From the NCBI RefSeq assembly GCF_002902965.1, contig NZ_CP026106.1, positions 1,984,001-2,048,000 on the forward strand: DNA of 64,000 bases, in the 5' to 3' direction. Position numbers and translations under genes: made by a program. The notes below the pieces were generated by a model. It was not told the DNA's origin. It worked only from the letters and a program-made list of their open reading frames with translations, and searched no databases. This stretch comes from Paraburkholderia hospita (lineage in GTDB: Bacteria > Pseudomonadota > Gammaproteobacteria > Burkholderiales > Burkholderiaceae). This document shows, in pieces, positions 1 through 8,117 of this stretch; the first letter of the stretch is position 1; every line of letters begins with the position of its first letter.

Positions 1-180
1 ATGGCGCAACTGCCCTGCTTTTTCGGGCTTTTCGTTGATCGAGAAGTTAAGCAGATCAGTGCGCCACATCGCGTACTGACCCGGCACGACGGCCGAGGGC
101 GGTTGTCCGAGACGCTCGCTATAGTCGGCAATCGATTCGTCGAGGTTCGCAACGGCGAGCGCGATGTGAAAACGCTTCAT
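1..180 (-). CDS. VOC-family (glyoxalase/ArsI-like) protein, partial
   Basis: Sixty codons of a minus-strand gene are visible, beginning with the ATG whose complement lies at 178-180 and running off the left edge. The N-terminus starts MKRFHIALAVANLDESIADY and continues through a segment ending in YAMWRTDLLNFSINEK, which is the first beta-alpha-beta module of vicinal-oxygen-chelate proteins and most resembles the ArsI/CadI branch (MxRFHxxLxVxDLxxSIxFY). The metal ligands would be one His near the start and residues beyond the window, so catalysis cannot be judged. The gene is divergent from a second VOC gene at 348. The family assignment is good; the substrate is unknown. Confidence 0.6.
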   Translation of the reverse strand, partial: MKRFHIALAVANLDESIADYSERLGQPPSAVVPGQYAMWRTDLLNFSINEKPEKAGQLRH

Positions 181-347
181 GATGGTGGGCTCCGTGAGTG
201 TTGTTCGCGAGTGTTGTTCGCGAGTTTTATTTGAATAGACAGCGCAGCCATCGTAACCACCACGCAAAAGCGTAGCCAGATCAGCATTCATGCTGGTATC
301 GGCGTTACCTGCCTTGCCTTGTTTCCGCCTGAAAGGAGCCGTATTCG

Positions 348-740
348 ATGCTTTCCCACGTATTCATCGGCGTCAACGATTTCGAGCGGACGTTTGCTTT
401 CTATTCGGCGGTGCTTGCCGATCTCGGACTCGTACTGAAGTTTCACGAGGACGACCGGCCCTGGGCGGGATGGATGAAGCCGGGCGTCGCGCGACCGCTG
501 TTTCTCGTCGGCAAGCCGTTCGACGGCGCGCCTGCCGTTGCGGGCAATGGGCATATGGTCGCGCTGCTGGCGGCGGACCGTGTCACAGTCGATCACGTGC
601 ACGCGACGGCCCTTGCGAATGGCGCCGCGTGCGAAGGTCCGCCAGGGCTGCGCCCCGAATATCACGCGAACTACTACGGCGCCTACTTCCGCGATCTCGA
701 CGGAAACAAGCTTTGCGTGTGCTGCCACGACGCCGGGTGA
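348..740 (+). CDS. VOC-family glyoxalase/dioxygenase-like protein
   Basis: A 130-residue protein starting MLSHVFIGVNDFERTFAFY and ending FRDLDGNKLCVCCHDAG, the two halves of a single VOC domain. The late RDLDGNKL segment is the usual second metal-ligand strand in this family, although the expected Glu ligand position is not obvious. A good Shine-Dalgarno (GAAAGGAG, about 331-338) precedes the ATG, which supports this start. It is convergent with the AraC gene at 763 and divergent from the VOC gene at the left edge. VOC proteins isomerise, cleave or bind small substrates; the substrate here cannot be told. Confidence 0.8.
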   Translation: MLSHVFIGVNDFERTFAFYSAVLADLGLVLKFHEDDRPWAGWMKPGVARPLFLVGKPFDGAPAVAGNGHMVALLAADRVTVDHVHATALANGAACEGPPGLRPEYHANYYGAYFRDLDGNKLCVCCHDAG

Positions 741-762
741 CAGCATCACTTCGTGCGCCGCT

Positions 763-1743
763 TCAGTTCGTTGTCACGTACTTCGGGACGGCGCGTTGCG
801 GCTGCGGCGGCACGACGGGGTCCAGCGTGCCGCGCATGCGCTTCACTTCATCGACGGGACTCAGGCCGAACAGACGCTTGAATTCACGGCTGAACTGCGA
901 CGCGCTTTCATAACCGACGCGCGCCGCCGCCGCGCCCGCGTTCAGCCCGTCCTGCACCATCAAGAGACGCGCGTGATGCAGACGCGTGGTCTTCACATAC
1001 TGCATCGGCGAAGTCGACGTGACGTTCTTGAACTGCGCGTGAAAGACCGCGAGGCTCATGCCCGATTCGCGCGCGAGCGTCTCGACATCGAGATCACCGT
1101 CGTACTCGGTGTGGATGCGGCGCAATGCCTTCGCGATACGGCCGAAGTGATGCTGATGCGTGAGCGCCGCGCGTATCGCATTGCCCTGCACGCCCGTCAG
1201 CACGCGATAGCAGATCTCGCGCACGATCGACGGCGCGAGAATGCGGGCGTCGACAGGCGACACCAGCGCTTCGAGCAGGCGCAGCACGGCGTCGCTTAGC
1301 GGCTGGTCGAGCGGCGTCGAGTAGATGCCGCGCGGCTCGCTGTCGACGGCGCCGTGGGTTTCGTTGAGCAGCATCAGCAGCTCGGCGACCATCGTCAGAT
1401 CGACGCGAACCGAAATGCCGAGGAACGGCTCGTCCACGCTCGCCTCCGTCTCGCACTCGAACGGCAGCGGCACGGACAGCACGAGATACTGTTGCGCGTC
1501 ATAAATGTACGCGTGGTCGCCGAGGTAGCCGCGCTTGCGGCCCTGGCAGACGATCACGACGCTCGGCTCGTACATCACGGGACGGCGCGGCATCGGATGA
1601 TTCGCGCGCAGGAACTTGACGCCTTCGAGCGGCGCGTCCGTCATGCCTTCGGCGGGCGCGAGCGTGCGCAGCAATTCGACCATGCGCTGTTGCGGCGAGC
1701 GCTCCGCGTGGGGCGCGCTATTTGAAAGTTTTGTGTCGGACAT
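763..1743 (-). CDS. AraC-family transcriptional regulator (YqhC-like)
   Basis: A 326-residue regulator with an N-terminal AraC_N-type cupin-like domain (residues about 40-200, with the typical MYEPSVVIVCQGRK stretch) and a C-terminal AraC double helix-turn-helix (about 215-310, with VGYESASQFSREFKRLFG as the second recognition unit). The start at 1743 (MSDTKLSN) is chosen because conservation begins there; an in-frame ATG at 1755 and a longer frame to 1842 exist. It is divergent from the alcohol dehydrogenase at 2112. Regulators of this subfamily, such as E. coli YqhC, activate a neighbouring aldehyde/alcohol reductase in response to aldehydes, so control of that gene is a reasonable inference. 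Confidence 0.85.
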   Translation of the reverse strand: MSDTKLSNSAPHAERSPQQRMVELLRTLAPAEGMTDAPLEGVKFLRANHPMPRRPVMYEPSVVIVCQGRKRGYLGDHAYIYDAQQYLVLSVPLPFECETEASVDEPFLGISVRVDLTMVAELLMLLNETHGAVDSEPRGIYSTPLDQPLSDAVLRLLEALVSPVDARILAPSIVREICYRVLTGVQGNAIRAALTHQHHFGRIAKALRRIHTEYDGDLDVETLARESGMSLAVFHAQFKNVTSTSPMQYVKTTRLHHARLLMVQDGLNAGAAAARVGYESASQFSREFKRLFGLSPVDEVKRMRGTLDPVVPPQPQRAVPKYVTTN

Positions 1744-2111
1744 GATGAAATCCATTCGGCGAAAACATGTGCCGCCAGAGAATATGGCTTGAAATCTAGC
1801 ATTAAATGGCCGACCGCGGATGCCTCCAGGAGAAATAGGCAAGCCTTCAAGATGTTCAGGTATTCCCTGGGAGGCGCGCGGTCCCTAACATGGGAACCCT
1901 GTCGCAAAGCCCGCTACCTGTCCGCGACACACCGTCCGGCGCCTCGCACGAGGCCCGCCAACCCCGCGTTGCCGCTTGCATGCAGCGCTTACGCCCATCG
2001 GACGGACCTCACGGCGGACATTCCGCGTGCCTCGGCGCACGACAGATTCAACCGCCGCGCGAGCATGCTGCGCGGCGCCTCGCGCAATTGCATCTACAAG
2101 CTGGAGCCCTC
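1744..2111. promoter_or_regulatory. Divergent intergenic region, AraC regulator / alcohol dehydrogenase
   Basis: About 370 bases without a convincing gene separate the two divergent starts. Open frames run through it (for example an in-frame extension of the dehydrogenase from 1890), but their translations are low-complexity and Arg/Ala-rich and do not look like protein. Promoters and the AraC operator should lie here; no clear operator repeat was recognised. GGAG at about 2103 precedes the dehydrogenase ATG at 2112. Confidence 0.45.
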
Positions 2112-3164
2112 ATGTCCACGACCTACGCCTATGCCGCAACCGACGCGCAATCGAAACTCGCGCCGTTCGAATTTCAGCGTCGCGACCTGCGCGAACACGA
2201 TGTACAGATGGAAGTCCTGTTTTGCGGGGTCTGTCATTCGGACCTGCACCAGGCTCGCAACGAATGGAAGAACACGATTTTCCCCGTCGTCCCGGGCCAT
2301 GAGATTGTCGGCCGTGTGACGAACGTTGGGTCGCAAGTGACGAAGTACAAGGTCGGCCAGCTGGTCGGCGTCGGTTGTCTGGTCGATTCGTGCCGCACGT
2401 GCCCGAGTTGCCAGGAAGGCCTCGAGCAGTATTGCGAGAACGGCTTTGTCGGCACGTACAACGGCAACGACAAGCAGACGGGCGCTGTGACGTACGGTGG
2501 CTATTCGACGCAACTCGTCGTCGATGAAGAATTCGTGCTGCGCGTGCCGGAAAACCTCGACCCCGCTGGCGTCGCGCCGCTGCTGTGCGCGGGCATCACG
2601 CTGTATTCGCCGCTGCGCACGTGGGGCGCGGGGCCGGGCAAGAAGGTTGGCGTCGTCGGACTGGGTGGCCTCGGCCACATGGGCGTGAAGATCGCGCACG
2701 CGATGGGCGCGCATGTCGTGCTGTTCACGACGTCGGCATCGAAAATCGAAGACGCGAAGCGCCTCGGCGCGGATGAAGTGGTGATCTCGAAGAACCCGGC
2801 CGAGATGGAAGCGCATGTGAACAGCTTCGATCTGATCGTCAACACGGTCGCGGCGCAGCACGATCTGAATCCATTCATCAACCTGTTGAAGCGCGATGGG
2901 ACGCTGACGCTGGTGGGTGCGCCGGAGCACGATCATCCGTCGCCGCAGGTGTTCAACCTGATCATGAAGCGCCGTCGTCTGGCGGGATCGCTGATCGGCG
3001 GCATTGCCGAGACTCAGGAAATGCTGGACTTCTGCGGCAAGCACGGCATCACCTCGGACATCGAGATGATTCAGATGCAGCAGATTAACGAAGCATATGA
3101 GCGCATGTTGAAGAGCGATGTGAAGTACCGCTTCGTCATCGATCTCGACTCGCTCCGCAAGTAA
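2112..3164 (+). CDS. Zinc-dependent NAD(P) alcohol dehydrogenase (YahK/CAD-like)
   Basis: A 350-residue medium-chain dehydrogenase that interconverts alcohols and aldehydes. Visible: catalytic zinc site Cys38 (FCGVCHSD) and His63-Glu64 (PGHE), structural zinc cysteines C94, C97, C100 and C108 (CRTCPSCQEGLEQYC), and the nucleotide-binding loop GLGGLGHMG. Length and motifs match the cinnamyl-alcohol dehydrogenase/YahK branch, usually NADPH-dependent broad-range aldehyde reductases. The ATG at 2112 has GGAG 6 bases upstream; the frame extends to 1890 but the extra residues are not family-like. The divergent AraC regulator probably controls it. Confidence 0.93.
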   Translation: MSTTYAYAATDAQSKLAPFEFQRRDLREHDVQMEVLFCGVCHSDLHQARNEWKNTIFPVVPGHEIVGRVTNVGSQVTKYKVGQLVGVGCLVDSCRTCPSCQEGLEQYCENGFVGTYNGNDKQTGAVTYGGYSTQLVVDEEFVLRVPENLDPAGVAPLLCAGITLYSPLRTWGAGPGKKVGVVGLGGLGHMGVKIAHAMGAHVVLFTTSASKIEDAKRLGADEVVISKNPAEMEAHVNSFDLIVNTVAAQHDLNPFINLLKRDGTLTLVGAPEHDHPSPQVFNLIMKRRRLAGSLIGGIAETQEMLDFCGKHGITSDIEMIQMQQINEAYERMLKSDVKYRFVIDLDSLRK

Positions 3165-3201
3165 CGGGCAGCAGGACCCAACCGCTTTACCCCTTCCATC
3201 C

Positions 3202-3223
3202 AGGCCGCGCAGGACGGCGGCCT
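3202..3223 (+). terminator. Possible hairpin after the alcohol dehydrogenase
   Basis: AGGCCGC (3202-3208) pairs with GCGGCCT (3217-3223) about 40 bases after the dehydrogenase stop. There is no T-run after it, so it is at best a weak or factor-assisted terminator. Confidence 0.25.
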
Positions 3224-3352
3224 GTCCCTGCTTCCCGCCTCGCATCAGCATTGCATGTGCAGTATCGGCGCGCCTCCCTACCGGGACGGGGTGTGCCGTG
3301 GTGTTTTCCGCTCGTTGTCTTTTTCTGGAATGTCCCGTTTTTGGAGAGTTCC

Positions 3353-4312
3353 GTGATCGATCGTATCCAGGCGATGCGCACGTTCATGCGTATCGTCGAT
3401 ACCAATAGCTTTACACGCGCCGCCGAGTCGCTTGAGATTCCGCGCGCGACGGCAACAACGATTGTTCAGAACCTGGAAGCGCTGCTGGGCACGACGTTGC
3501 TTGTGCGTACGACGCGGCGTCTTAATCTCACGCCCGAGGGCGCTGCTTATTACGAGCGCTGCGCGCAGATTCTCGCCGATATCGATGAGATGGAAGCGAC
3601 GCTGCGTCAGACACTCGATAATCCGAGTGGGCGCTTGCGGGTGGAGATGCCTGGGGCGGTGGCGACTTCGATCGTGCTGCCCGCGCTTGATGATTTTCAT
3701 GAGCGTTATCCGAGTATTGATCTCGCGATTGGTGTGAGTCATCGCAATGTGGATCTTGTCGGCGAGGCGGTGGATTGCAGTATTCAACTTGGTGAGTTGC
3801 CGGATTCAGGGCTGGCTGCGAAGCGGCTTGGGTCACTGGAGCACGTGACGTGTGCTAGTCCGGCTTATCTTGAGCGATATGGGATGCCTGAGAGTCTTGA
3901 TGATCTTTCCGGGCATGTCGCGGTTAATTGCATGTCGATGATTACCGGGCGTGCTGTTGACTTTGATTTTGACGTTGGGGGGAGTCCTCTTACCGTGAAG
4001 GTGGATGGGTTTATCAAGGTCAGCGATGAACATGCTTATTTGACTTGCGGGCTGCAGGGGCTTGGGTTGATTCAGCCAGCAAGGATCGCTGCGCAGGCTC
4101 TATTGGACAAAGGGCTGCTGAGAGAGGTTTTGCCGCAGTGGAAGCCTGTGGCAATGCCCGTTTCGGTTGCTTATGTGAAAGGGCGGCGGGTGTCGCCAAG
4201 GGTCAGGGCGTTTGTTGATTGGCTCGCTGAGCTGTTTGAACACCAAGGGCATGTTGAGGCGGATTTGTCGCGGGTGAGGATGTTGATGCAAGGTGACTTG
4301 CACGTGGCTTGA
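3353..4312 (+). CDS. LysR-family transcriptional regulator
   Basis: A 319-residue LysR regulator: winged helix-turn-helix at residues about 4-62 (FTRAAESLEIPRATATTIVQ), then a substrate-binding domain (about 90-290). The start is a GTG at 3353 with GGAGAG at 3343-3348; the frame continues upstream to 3251 but the extra residues are not family-like. It sits downstream of the alcohol dehydrogenase on the same strand with nearly 190 bases between, so it is probably a separate unit with unknown target. Odd feature: third positions shift from C to T/G through the second half, so the last 300 bases are clearly G+T-rich, ending against the palindromic element at 4313. Confidence 0.88.
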   Translation: MIDRIQAMRTFMRIVDTNSFTRAAESLEIPRATATTIVQNLEALLGTTLLVRTTRRLNLTPEGAAYYERCAQILADIDEMEATLRQTLDNPSGRLRVEMPGAVATSIVLPALDDFHERYPSIDLAIGVSHRNVDLVGEAVDCSIQLGELPDSGLAAKRLGSLEHVTCASPAYLERYGMPESLDDLSGHVAVNCMSMITGRAVDFDFDVGGSPLTVKVDGFIKVSDEHAYLTCGLQGLGLIQPARIAAQALLDKGLLREVLPQWKPVAMPVSVAYVKGRRVSPRVRAFVDWLAELFEHQGHVEADLSRVRMLMQGDLHVA

Positions 4313-4788
4313 TTTTTTTGCTTTTTTTGGTGGTGTTCGCCGAGGTGGATTGCTGCGCAGCCGGTTTGTTTTTTTTGCTTTTGCGATGGCATCCGCGTTT
4401 TTGCCTGCGGCGCTGTGGTGTGGTTTGCCTGTGTTTTTGCTGGCATCCGCGTTACGGTGTTTGCCATTCAAGCGTCGCCCCTGTGCGGGGCGGCACCTAC
4501 TTTTCTTTGCCGCCGCAAAGAAAAGTAGGCAAAAGAAAGCGGCTAACACCGCCAATCTTTCTTCCTGCCTGAGGGCCCCCAAATGGTCCTGCACTTCACA
4601 CGGCAACGTATCTGTCCGCCCGCGTTGCCAACGCTTTGAATGAGCGCCTCACCCGCTTCGAATACCCGTGCACGGGCGAGCGACAGCGAATGGCTTCTGC
4701 CGCCCAGGTGGCAAACTGTGTGTAGGTTGTCGCGTCGTATAGGATAGCGCTCTTACAGGGTGGAACGCATGCGCTATCGGTCCGAAGT

Positions 4789-6306
4789 CTCAGGATTACC
4801 CACATCTTGCAAGGAGAGTGGTGAATGATCGCTTGTAAACAGTCGGCGTCGATGTTAACTTTGGCCCATTCTGTTCGCAACGGTAGTCGGGATTGGTCGA
4901 CGAGAACGAGACAGATGACTGGGCAAGTGCCGAATTTGGCGAGGCTGATCTGGGTGATGCGCGCCTGGCGCAGCGTCTTGTTGCGCTGGCTCGCCGACTC
5001 GCGTGCAGTCCGCAAGGTTCATTTCCTCAATCGCTCAAGCCGGCCGAACTGAAGGCTGCCTACCGTTTCTTCGATAATACGCAGGTCGACACGAACGGGA
5101 TTCTCGCGCCCCATATTGCGCAAACACTTGATCGCATGAGACAGGTGCCGATCGTGCTGGCGATTCAGGACACAACGGAGTTCAACCTGTCGCATCTGCC
5201 TGCGACGGAGGGGCTGGGGCGCGGCACTGGCAACAATGAGCAGGGTTTCATGATGCACAGCCTGCTGGCAGTCACGCCCGATGGCTTGCCGCTAGGCGTG
5301 CTGGGCGTGAAGACCTGGGTACGCCCCGAAGCGGTGTTCGGCAAGAGTGCCCCCGCAGTCACGCGCCCGATCGAACAGAAGGAAAGCGTCAAATGGCTTG
5401 AAGGAATCGATCATCTCGCGGCACTCAAGGTACGTTGCGAACAGACGCGGTTTGTCTGTGTTGGAGACCGCGAGAGCGACCTTTACGAACTGTTTTCCGC
5501 CGAACGCCCCGCCGGAGTGGACTGGTTGATCCGCGCAACACACAACCGTGTAGCGCGTCATCCGCAAGGCTACCTTTGGGAAACTGTTCTGGCCACCACG
5601 CCCCTTGGCAACACTGAACTGCGGATACCAACCAGAAGCAAACTTCCTCAGCGCATAGCGCGACTGACGTTGCGTTGTGCGAGCGTGCGACTGCAATCTC
5701 CAAGAGCGCGCGCAAGCCGCCGCAGCCTGCCTGAGGTCGACGTCTTTGCGATTCACGCCATTGAGGATAATCCCCCGAACGGTGTTGAACCGCTTGAATG
5801 GATGCTGCTCAGTTCGGTGCCCACGAGCTCGCTTGAAGAAGTTCTCGAACGGCTGGCCTGGTACGCCAGACGCTGGACCATTGAGACGTGGCACCGTGTG
5901 CTCAAAAGCGGCTGCCGTATCGAGGCGCGCCAGTTCGGCACGCTCGAGCGGTTTGTGAGAGCGACTGCTCTGTTTGCCGTCATCGCGTGGCGCATCCTGT
6001 ATGCCACGCTGCTTGCGCGAACGGGCACGCAGCTGTGCTGCGAAGTATTGCTCCAGCCAGTTGAATGGCAGGCGCTCTATTGCCATACCCACGCAACCAC
6101 GCAACTGCCAGAGCAGGTTCCAACGCTGCAACAAACCATCGTGTGGATAGGCATGCTTGGCGGCTATCTGAATCGCACGCATGACCGCCCACCAGGACCG
6201 ACAGTCATATGGCGTGGATTTCTCGTCCTGCACGAAATTACGAAGATGTATCAGCTCTTCAGGCAAAGCGGATAGCATGCTCAGTAAAAATGTGGGTAAT
6301 CCTGAG
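4789..6306 (+). mobile_element. IS4-family (IS50-like) insertion sequence, complete
   Basis: A 1518-base insertion sequence bounded by perfect 17-base inverted repeats: CTCAGGATTACCCACAT at 4789-4805 and its complement at 6290-6306. It is flanked by a 9-base direct repeat GTCCGAAGT at 4780-4788 and 6307-6315, the duplication size typical of IS50/Tn5. A single intact transposase fills the interior. The matching unoccupied site can be seen as ACTCCGGAC in copies B (22467-22475) and C (50530-50538) of the host repeat. Intact ends, duplication and reading frame suggest a fairly recent insertion. Confidence 0.93.
4893..6275 (+). CDS. IS4-family DDE transposase (Tn5-like)
   Basis: A 460-residue Tn5-type transposase. 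The N-terminal DNA-binding domain carries WASAEFGEADLGDARLAQR (residues about 10-28). Catalytic acids are D93 (IQDTTEF), D192 (VGDRESD) and E331; the latter sits in the Y-x2-R-x3-E-x6-K signature (Y324, R327, E331, K338). The C-terminal LGGYLNRTHDRPPGPTVIWRG segment corresponds to the Tn5 dimerisation domain. The frame opens at a TTG (4893) after an in-frame stop at 4884; no ATG is available near the start, and the sequence preceding W10 matches family starts. All catalytic residues are present, so it is predicted active. Confidence 0.93.
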   Translation: MVDENETDDWASAEFGEADLGDARLAQRLVALARRLACSPQGSFPQSLKPAELKAAYRFFDNTQVDTNGILAPHIAQTLDRMRQVPIVLAIQDTTEFNLSHLPATEGLGRGTGNNEQGFMMHSLLAVTPDGLPLGVLGVKTWVRPEAVFGKSAPAVTRPIEQKESVKWLEGIDHLAALKVRCEQTRFVCVGDRESDLYELFSAERPAGVDWLIRATHNRVARHPQGYLWETVLATTPLGNTELRIPTRSKLPQRIARLTLRCASVRLQSPRARASRRSLPEVDVFAIHAIEDNPPNGVEPLEWMLLSSVPTSSLEEVLERLAWYARRWTIETWHRVLKSGCRIEARQFGTLERFVRATALFAVIAWRILYATLLARTGTQLCCEVLLQPVEWQALYCHTHATTQLPEQVPTLQQTIVWIGMLGGYLNRTHDRPPGPTVIWRGFLVLHEITKMYQLFRQSG

Positions 6307-6729
6307 GTCCGAAGTGAGGCGTGTGAGGCACTACGGCCTACACACAGTTTGCCACCTGGGCGGCCGTGGAATATCTGGCACGGCATGGTGAAGCGAGGGT
6401 GCGTGAAGCGGGTGAGGCGCACCGCAAGAGCGTTGGCAACGAACATGGGTCACGTGATTGCCGTGTGAAGCGTGGGACCGGTTGGGGGCCCTCAGGCAAA
6501 CACAAGAGCTGGCGGTGTTAGCCGCTTTCTTTTGCCTACTTTTCTTTGCGGCGGCAAAGAAAAGTAGGTGCCGCCCCGCACAGGGGCAACGCTTGAAGCA
6601 TGAAGGCATGACGCGGATGCCACTGAAAACACAAGCAAACCAAACCGACCGCGCCACGAAGGCAAAACGCGGACGCCAGCGCAGACACAAGCAAACCACC
6701 CCAGCGCCGCAGGCAAAAAGCAAAGCCGA

Positions 6730-6999
6730 CTACATTCGCCCACCCCGCCCCGCGCGCATTCTCGCCTCCCCCACAACTCTGGCCAGAGTATCCGGACTCA
6801 TCCGCGCAGCAATACCCCGCACATACTCATGATGCCGGGCATCGAGCGCCGCCTCGAGATACTGCGCCTGCAAATACCGAATCAAAGCAATCCGCCGATG
6901 CCCAAGCGCAATACTCTGATCGAGCAGCGCGACGGCGGCATCGGCGTCTCCAGCCGCATACGCACGCTTGACCAGTTCGGACGTTTGCGCACGCGACAT
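6730..6999 (-). CDS. Small hypothetical protein at the end of the sarcosine operon
   Basis: An 89-residue protein, MSRAQTSELVKRAYAAGDAD onward, rich in Ala and Arg and predicted mostly helical, with a repeat-like helix pair (residues about 8-50) that may be a single TPR-like hairpin. The ATG at 6999 follows the folB-like stop by 9 bases, so it is probably the last cistron of the sox operon. No function is recognised. Its stop codon (6730-6732) lies at the tip of palindromic element copy A. Confidence 0.6.
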   Translation of the reverse strand: MSRAQTSELVKRAYAAGDADAAVALLDQSIALGHRRIALIRYLQAQYLEAALDARHHEYVRGIAARMSPDTLARVVGEARMRAGRGGRM

Positions 7000-7008
7000 A
7001 TCAATCGT

Positions 7009-7470
7009 TCAGCCTAAAGCCGAAGCCGAATGCGCTTCAAAATCGCCCCGCGTCCAGTCCAGCTCAACCCCAATCCGCCTCGTGCCCTCACGAATCTTAG
7101 GCTTATGCAAAGCCAGCGTAATAGCCTCAAGTGCAGGCCACTCTGCAAACGAAAGCAGAGCAATCTCAACAGCAAGCGTCTCCAGCATCCGCGTATGCGG
7201 CTTCGTAGAAAGAAATTCACTCACGCGATCGCAATACCGCTCATAGTCGATCATCGCGTGCAAGCCCTCCTCCGAAGGCTCGCACCGATAAGAAAGACTC
7301 GCATCGATCACAACCGGCTGCGCCGCAAGATGCTCATGCGCATGAATACCAATTCGCGTCGCCACGACAAGCTCATCGACAAACACACGCCAGCCCTTGC
7401 CTCTTGCCGCGCCACGCGCATCAGAAGAAGCCCGCACATAAGCCGCCAACGGCCCCTCGAACGGCTTCAC
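7009..7470 (-). CDS. Dihydroneopterin aldolase family protein in sarcosine oxidase operon
   Basis: A 153-residue protein of the FolB family, with GWRVFVDELVVATRIGIHAH near residue 27-46 (the conserved strand of the tunnel-fold subunit) and ALHKPKI near 120, where the catalytic Lys of dihydroneopterin aldolase lies. FolB normally cleaves 7,8-dihydroneopterin in folate synthesis. In proteobacterial soxBDAG operons this gene is a recurrent partner, plausibly supporting the tetrahydrofolate pool that accepts formaldehyde. The start is a GTG that overlaps the soxG stop (GTGA at 7467-7470), which implies translational coupling. Whether it is the housekeeping FolB is unknown. Confidence 0.75.
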   Translation of the reverse strand: MKPFEGPLAAYVRASSDARGAARGKGWRVFVDELVVATRIGIHAHEHLAAQPVVIDASLSYRCEPSEEGLHAMIDYERYCDRVSEFLSTKPHTRMLETLAVEIALLSFAEWPALEAITLALHKPKIREGTRRIGVELDWTRGDFEAHSASALG

Positions 7471-8117
7471 GACAGCAGCGGCTCAGCCGCATCGAGCATG
7501 ATACGAACGAAGTAATCGGCGAAGCTACGGCGCACGACGATCTCATACGCATCATCCGCAACAGGCACGAGCACGATCGACGCCTTGAAGTAATGACTCT
7601 GCGCGCACTGCCCCGGCGCAAGAATGCGAGGATGCAGATCCAGCGGACAGCCCCGCGCAATCACGTCACGCACCTTCTCGCCGCTCACTTCGAGCACCGT
7701 CCAGCCGCTGCCGATATCCACTGCCGAAGCAAACTGCCCTTGCAGCGCTTCGACCAGCTTGTCCTCGGCAACCGGCGCCTGAGGTTGCTGCGATCGCACG
7801 AGCCATTCATCGGGCCCGAGCCACAACACGTCATAGCCATTGCCGCGCGCAACGGTATTGGGCTTCGCCGGCGGACGGCAACCCGTCACGCTTTCGACTG
7901 CGCTGAGAAACCCGGCATCACCCACATCGCCACGCAGACTCACAAGATCGCAAAACGCCTTCTCGCGCAGATGAAATTTCTTCGACGGCGCGGCCACATG
8001 CTTCTTCACCAGTTCGCCCACCCCGGCGAGCGGCGACTCCTGCCACGGTTGTCCCGCCACCCGGTTCGCGACAGCCGATGTTGCGCCCGGTGCATTGTTC
8101 CTAGCTTCATTCCACAT
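7467..8117 (-). CDS. soxG: Sarcosine oxidase gamma subunit
   Basis: A 216-residue protein identified as the gamma subunit of the heterotetrameric sarcosine oxidase by its position directly after soxA and by a GcvT-like core (WLGPDEWLVRSQ, then VDIGSGWTVLEVSG, then HPRILAPGQCAQSHY and YEIVVRRSFADYF). The complex oxidatively demethylates sarcosine to glycine in the cytoplasm, passing the C1 unit to tetrahydrofolate and electrons to oxygen. Its ATG at 8117 lies 11 bases inside the soxA end, and its TGA overlaps the next gene, so expression is coupled on both sides. Confidence 0.9.
   Translation of the reverse strand: MWNEARNNAPGATSAVANRVAGQPWQESPLAGVGELVKKHVAAPSKKFHLREKAFCDLVSLRGDVGDAGFLSAVESVTGCRPPAKPNTVARGNGYDVLWLGPDEWLVRSQQPQAPVAEDKLVEALQGQFASAVDIGSGWTVLEVSGEKVRDVIARGCPLDLHPRILAPGQCAQSHYFKASIVLVPVADDAYEIVVRRSFADYFVRIMLDAAEPLLS

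Larger units (their letters stand above)
4313..6729. repeat. Composite palindromic element, copy A (interrupted by an IS)
   Basis: First of three copies in the window. Outer blocks contain GGCATCCGCG words (4388, 4442) mirrored by CGCGGATGCC (6612). Long inverted arms run 4440-4726 and 6337-6622; each holds an internal perfect hairpin (CCTACTTTTCTTTGC, loop CGCC, and its complement; 4496-4529 in the left arm) and an inner 28-base block (4699-4726, inverted at 6337-6364). The central spacer is split by the IS at 4789-6306; removing it restores a spacer matching that of copy C in reverse orientation. The tips lie next to the stop codons of the LysR gene (4312) and the minus-strand gene at 6730. 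Open frames inside are artefacts of the repeat. Confidence 0.85.

Noticed and set aside
1890..2111. An N-terminal extension of the alcohol dehydrogenase to 424 residues
   Set aside because: The extra 74 residues do not resemble the family, and the ATG at 2112 has a good ribosome-binding site and gives the usual length.
4296..4535. The CCTACTTTTCTTTGC hairpin as an ordinary terminator of the LysR gene
   Set aside because: It is a fixed part of both arms in all three element copies and is not followed by a T-run, so it belongs to the element; it may still stop transcription.
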